Source: CAYJIL01 sp964370235
Lineage (GTDB): Bacteria > Bacteroidota > Bacteroidia > Bacteroidales > Rikenellaceae
Assembly (NCBI GenBank): GCA_964370235.1
Contig: CAYJIL010000081.1
Span: 1 to 10,381 of the forward strand
Length of the DNA stretch: 10,381 nt
Direction of reading: 5' to 3'
Shown here: in pieces, positions 7,771-10,381 of the stretch
Position numbering within the stretch: the stretch's first letter is position 1
Layout of the letters: every line of letters starts with the position of its first letter
Position numbers and translations under genes: made by a program
The notes under the pieces: generated by a model
Database searches by the model: none
Seen by the model: the letters and a program-made list of their open reading frames with translations, nothing else
What the model was told of the DNA's origin: nothing

Positions 7771-7788
7771 GTGCCCCTATTGGGGCAC
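7771..7788 (+). promoter_or_regulatory. Perfect intercistronic stem-loop between uvrA and the MATE gene
   Basis: GTGCCCC (7771-7777) and GGGGCAC (7782-7788) form a perfect 7-bp, GC-rich stem with a four-base TATT loop. It begins 6 bases after the uvrA stop and ends 7 bases before the MATE start codon. No T-tract follows (ATAAGAG then ATG), so it is not a standard intrinsic terminator; it could protect the uvrA 3' end from exonucleases, attenuate read-through, or limit ribosome access to the MATE start. Confidence 0.6.
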
Positions 7789-7795
7789 ATAAGAG

Positions 7796-9121
7796 ATGAA
7801 TAGAAGTATCGTAAAAGATAGCATTAAGGTTGCAACTCCTTTGCTATTTAGCCTTTTGTTGCAAAACCTTATTAACATCACCGATGCAATTTTTCTTGGC
7901 CGTGTGGGCGAAGTAGAACTTGGAGCAGCCGCCCTAGCCGGAGTATTCTATATGGCAATCTACTATGTAGGCTTTGGCTTTGGTACAGGTATGCAAGCAC
8001 TTGTAGCTAGGCGTAATGGCGAAGAGCGTTTCGAGCGCATTGGTGTTATTGTGTGGCAGTCGATGCTGTTTTTGCTACTAACGGCACTAGTATCGATAGG
8101 TGCTACCTATATGTTTGCACCGCTAGGCTTTAAGTTTGCTATCTCTTCGGATGCCGTGTTCACAGCAACAATGGACTATCTCGATTGGCGAATACTGGGT
8201 ATAATACCTGCCTTTTTGGTTGTAGTATATCGAGCCATGTTTGTGGGCATTAAACAAACAAAGGTACTAGTTTACAGCTCTATTGCCATGACTGCCGCAA
8301 ACGTAATGCTCAACTATCTATTAATATTTGGAGTCGAGGGCATAGTTGCACCACAAGGCATTAAAGGAGCAGCAATAGCATCTAGTTTGTCAGAGATTGT
8401 GGGGCTTATCTTTTATATAGCCTATTGCCAAAAAATAGATCGTCAAAAATATCAACTCTTTAAGAATTACAACTTAGAGCTAGACGTTATCAAACGCATT
8501 TTGGGAGTATCGTCGTGGACTATGCTACAATATTTCTTAACTGTATTTGTATGGCTAATCTTCTTTATTGGTATCGAGCAACTTGGCGAAAGGGCATTGG
8601 CTATTTCGAACCTTATACGTAGCATAGGAATGATGGTGTTTGTGGTAGTGTCGGCTTTCTCGACATCGGCATCAACGCTTGCAGGTAATGCAATGGGCGA
8701 GCGCAAACCAAAGAGCGTACTCGAAATTACAAAGATAAACATATTGCTTTGCTATGCGTTTATGGTACCAATATGTGCTACAATTGTAATATTCCCCGAG
8801 TCTATTTTGTCGATATTTACAAATAACCGTGAGCTTATAGAGGCATCGGTGTCGACAATGTATGTGCTTGCTCTATATTCGCTAGTGGCAGTAGCATCGA
8901 ATATTTTATTTAATGTCATCATAGGAACTGGCAACACCAAAAGCTCGCTTATTATCGAAGTAGCGGCAGTGGCAGTGTATGGTATTTTGATTACGATGAT
9001 AATACTATTCAAACCACCTATTTGGTTATGTTGGAGCGCCGAAATGGTGTATTGGGGTGTAATACTAGTAATGGGATACGCTTATATTAGACGATATAAG
9101 TGGTGGAAAAAGGTAATATAG
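7796..9121 (+). CDS. MATE-family multidrug/metabolite exporter
   Basis: The 441-residue integral membrane protein has about twelve transmembrane segments in two bundles of six, the size and layout of MATE (multidrug and toxic compound extrusion) transporters. Family strings are IKVATPLLFSLLLQNLINITDAIFLGRVGE (residues 10-39), with Asp30 in the place of the conserved helix-1 acidic residue, FGTGMQALVARRNGE (62-76), and GAAIASSLSEIVGL (191-204) at the end of the first half. Such proteins use a Na+ or H+ gradient to expel cationic drugs or, in the DinF/cell-envelope branches, other metabolites. The substrate cannot be told from the sequence. A stem-loop immediately precedes the start, with only AAGAG next to the ATG, so translation may be modest. 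The stop is four bases before the ATG of the esterase gene, implying co-translation with it. Confidence 0.93.
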   Translation: MNRSIVKDSIKVATPLLFSLLLQNLINITDAIFLGRVGEVELGAAALAGVFYMAIYYVGFGFGTGMQALVARRNGEERFERIGVIVWQSMLFLLLTALVSIGATYMFAPLGFKFAISSDAVFTATMDYLDWRILGIIPAFLVVVYRAMFVGIKQTKVLVYSSIAMTAANVMLNYLLIFGVEGIVAPQGIKGAAIASSLSEIVGLIFYIAYCQKIDRQKYQLFKNYNLELDVIKRILGVSSWTMLQYFLTVFVWLIFFIGIEQLGERALAISNLIRSIGMMVFVVVSAFSTSASTLAGNAMGERKPKSVLEITKINILLCYAFMVPICATIVIFPESILSIFTNNRELIEASVSTMYVLALYSLVAVASNILFNVIIGTGNTKSSLIIEVAAVAVYGILITMIILFKPPIWLCWSAEMVYWGVILVMGYAYIRRYKWWKKVI

Positions 9122-9125
9122 AGTT

Positions 9126-10381
9126 ATGAGAAAAAAAGAATATATATTGGTAGCAATATTTATGTTACTATCAATTGTGACTTATGCCAAAGAGCACACT
9201 CCTAGCGAGGGGTACATCAAAGGTGGCAGAGTAAGGTTTTATACATCATCGCCTACCATAAAGACAAACTTGGATAGCTTATCGCAGCTATATAGCATAG
9301 ACGAAAATGGTAAAATGCGCCACCACAAGCCACAGAGCGCAGGCACGTGGAACATACAATATGGCAAGACTCTGCATAAAATGGGGTGGGAATTTATACT
9401 CGAACACCCACAAAAAGGTGAGCTAATAATCGAGACAAACGATGCTAGCTACTTTGAGTTCATTGCTCCACAAGAGCCACAAATAGCTCTATGGGGAGAG
9501 GGGCTAGATGGTATTTCGCCACAACAAATTAGCAGAGAGTTAGGCTTCGAAGCAACAATGGTAGAGGGTGGCTTTGGCGCACTTGACAAAACAAAGGCAA
9601 GCATATATATTGCCTCGCATGTTTCGCTATGTTGTGCACAATTATCTAGGCTCTCGCACCTAAACCCAAATAGCAAAATTATCATTCTATCGCCATCGAC
9701 AAACAACATCGACAACATATACTACATTGACGAGAGTGGCGATATTATTTCCCAAATAAAAGATGTCATAGGTATTAGCAGTGGCGAGCTGCCTACACAG
9801 CGTGGTGTTACTCAACGCCGTGAACCTATGGTATATGAATGGAGCGAGCGTCACAACAACATACTAAATCAAGTTGCCCAAAGTGCGCCCAAAGTGGTAG
9901 TGCTTGGCAATTCGATAATGCACCAATGGGGCGGAGTCGAGGGCTTTCGCATAAAGCGAGATTCGCTACTATGGGCAGAACGTATAGCACCACTAAATGC
10001 CATTAATATGGGCTGTGGTTGGGACAGAGTCGAGAATGTACTTTGGCGTGTCGAACATGGCGCACTCGATGGTTACAAAGCCCAAAGGGTAATCGTAGCG
10101 ATTGGTGTAAATAACCTACCTATCAACAGCAACGAAGAGATTGCAGCAGGCATCGAAACATTAATTAAAGCCATAAAGTTACGCCAGCCATCTGCCGATA
10201 TAAAAATATGTGGCATATTTCCATCAAGAGCAAGGGAGGAGCGCACAAAGGCACTCAACACCCTCATCGAAAAAGTGGCCATTAGCCAAGGCGCACAGTA
10301 CGGCAACCCCGGCACTATGCTACTGGGCAATGACAACAAAATAAACCCCTCTCTCTTTATGAAAGATGGTCTGCACCTAAA
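9126..10381 (+). CDS. Exported GxDLY/SGNH-hydrolase esterase, 3' end beyond window
   Basis: The frame is open from ATG 9126 to the window end (418 full codons, no stop seen). Residues 1-21 form a signal peptide (KK, hydrophobic core, TYA then cleavage), so the protein is exported. Residues about 29-117 resemble the GxDLY N-terminal beta domain of SGNH esterases (VRFYTSSPTI at 36-45, QLYSIDENGKMR at 54-65). Residues about 118-215 look like a degenerate SGNH domain. Residues about 235-418 are a full SGNH domain of the PAF-acetylhydrolase-like type: Ser263 in VVLGNSIMHQWGG, Gly296 in NMGCGWDRVENVLWR, Asn329 in AIGVNN and Asp414/His417 in DGLH. Relatives de-O-acetylate sugars such as sialic acid or xylan; the substrate here is unknown. 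The family usually ends shortly after DGLH, so probably only a few dozen residues are missing. It starts four bases after the MATE stop, with no clear Shine-Dalgarno. Confidence 0.88.
   Translation, partial: MRKKEYILVAIFMLLSIVTYAKEHTPSEGYIKGGRVRFYTSSPTIKTNLDSLSQLYSIDENGKMRHHKPQSAGTWNIQYGKTLHKMGWEFILEHPQKGELIIETNDASYFEFIAPQEPQIALWGEGLDGISPQQISRELGFEATMVEGGFGALDKTKASIYIASHVSLCCAQLSRLSHLNPNSKIIILSPSTNNIDNIYYIDESGDIISQIKDVIGISSGELPTQRGVTQRREPMVYEWSERHNNILNQVAQSAPKVVVLGNSIMHQWGGVEGFRIKRDSLLWAERIAPLNAINMGCGWDRVENVLWRVEHGALDGYKAQRVIVAIGVNNLPINSNEEIAAGIETLIKAIKLRQPSADIKICGIFPSRAREERTKALNTLIEKVAISQGAQYGNPGTMLLGNDNKINPSLFMKDGLHL

Noticed and set aside
9449..9718. Minus-strand open frame within the terminal esterase gene (also 10073-10339)
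   Set aside because: The plus frame here is continuous, has a signal peptide and all SGNH blocks, and follows the operon spacing; the antisense frames have no support.
1..10381. A mobile element, CRISPR array, defence island or prophage segment
   Set aside because: No direct-repeat arrays, transposase, integrase, phage or toxin-antitoxin proteins were seen. All genes belong to common chromosomal families, and gene spacing and codon style are consistent across the window.

Overview
The window looks like ordinary chromosomal DNA from a member of the Bacteroidota, most likely order Bacteroidales. The evidence is the style of the proteins (a PurA with the GRRRRCGW active-site strand, a UvrA with NTGEEMVSYSD in place of a CxxC knuckle, and a GxDLY/SGNH esterase with GNS instead of GDS), a TACCTTTG promoter element of the Bacteroidota -7 type, and the general weakness of Shine-Dalgarno signals. 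Leucine is often CTA and serine often TCG, which gives the DNA a recognisable texture. This placement is inference from remembered family features; no search was run.

Left part (1-2297, minus strand): cvfB-like S1 RNA-binding protein followed downstream by purA (adenylosuccinate synthase). The two are separated by a 150-base leader with two possible stem-loops. A 6-bp hairpin just past the purA stop lies at the window edge. A divergent intergenic region (2298-2405) separates these from the rightward genes.

Right part (2406-10381, plus strand): six rightward genes packed head to tail with gaps of 1, 29, 25, 31 and 4 bases, likely one transcription unit or a few overlapping ones. They are a nitrilase-superfamily amidase (omega-amidase/YafV type), a TauE/SafE-family membrane permease, a lipoprotein lytic transglycosylase, UvrA, a MATE-family exporter, and an exported GxDLY/SGNH esterase that runs off the right end. 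The last gene has no stop inside the window. Its frame was read by hand through every codon.

The genes do not form one obvious pathway. Three have envelope or export roles (transglycosylase, MATE, esterase), one is anion or sulfur-compound transport (TauE), one is metabolite repair (amidase), and one is DNA repair (uvrA). I see no mobile element, CRISPR array, tRNA, rRNA, phage gene or defence system, and no convincing novel multi-gene system. The most interesting single item is the terminal esterase, which appears to carry an N-terminal SGNH domain that has lost its catalytic residues ahead of an intact one. Next are a perfect stem-loop wedged between uvrA and the MATE gene, and the reduced set of zinc cysteines in UvrA.
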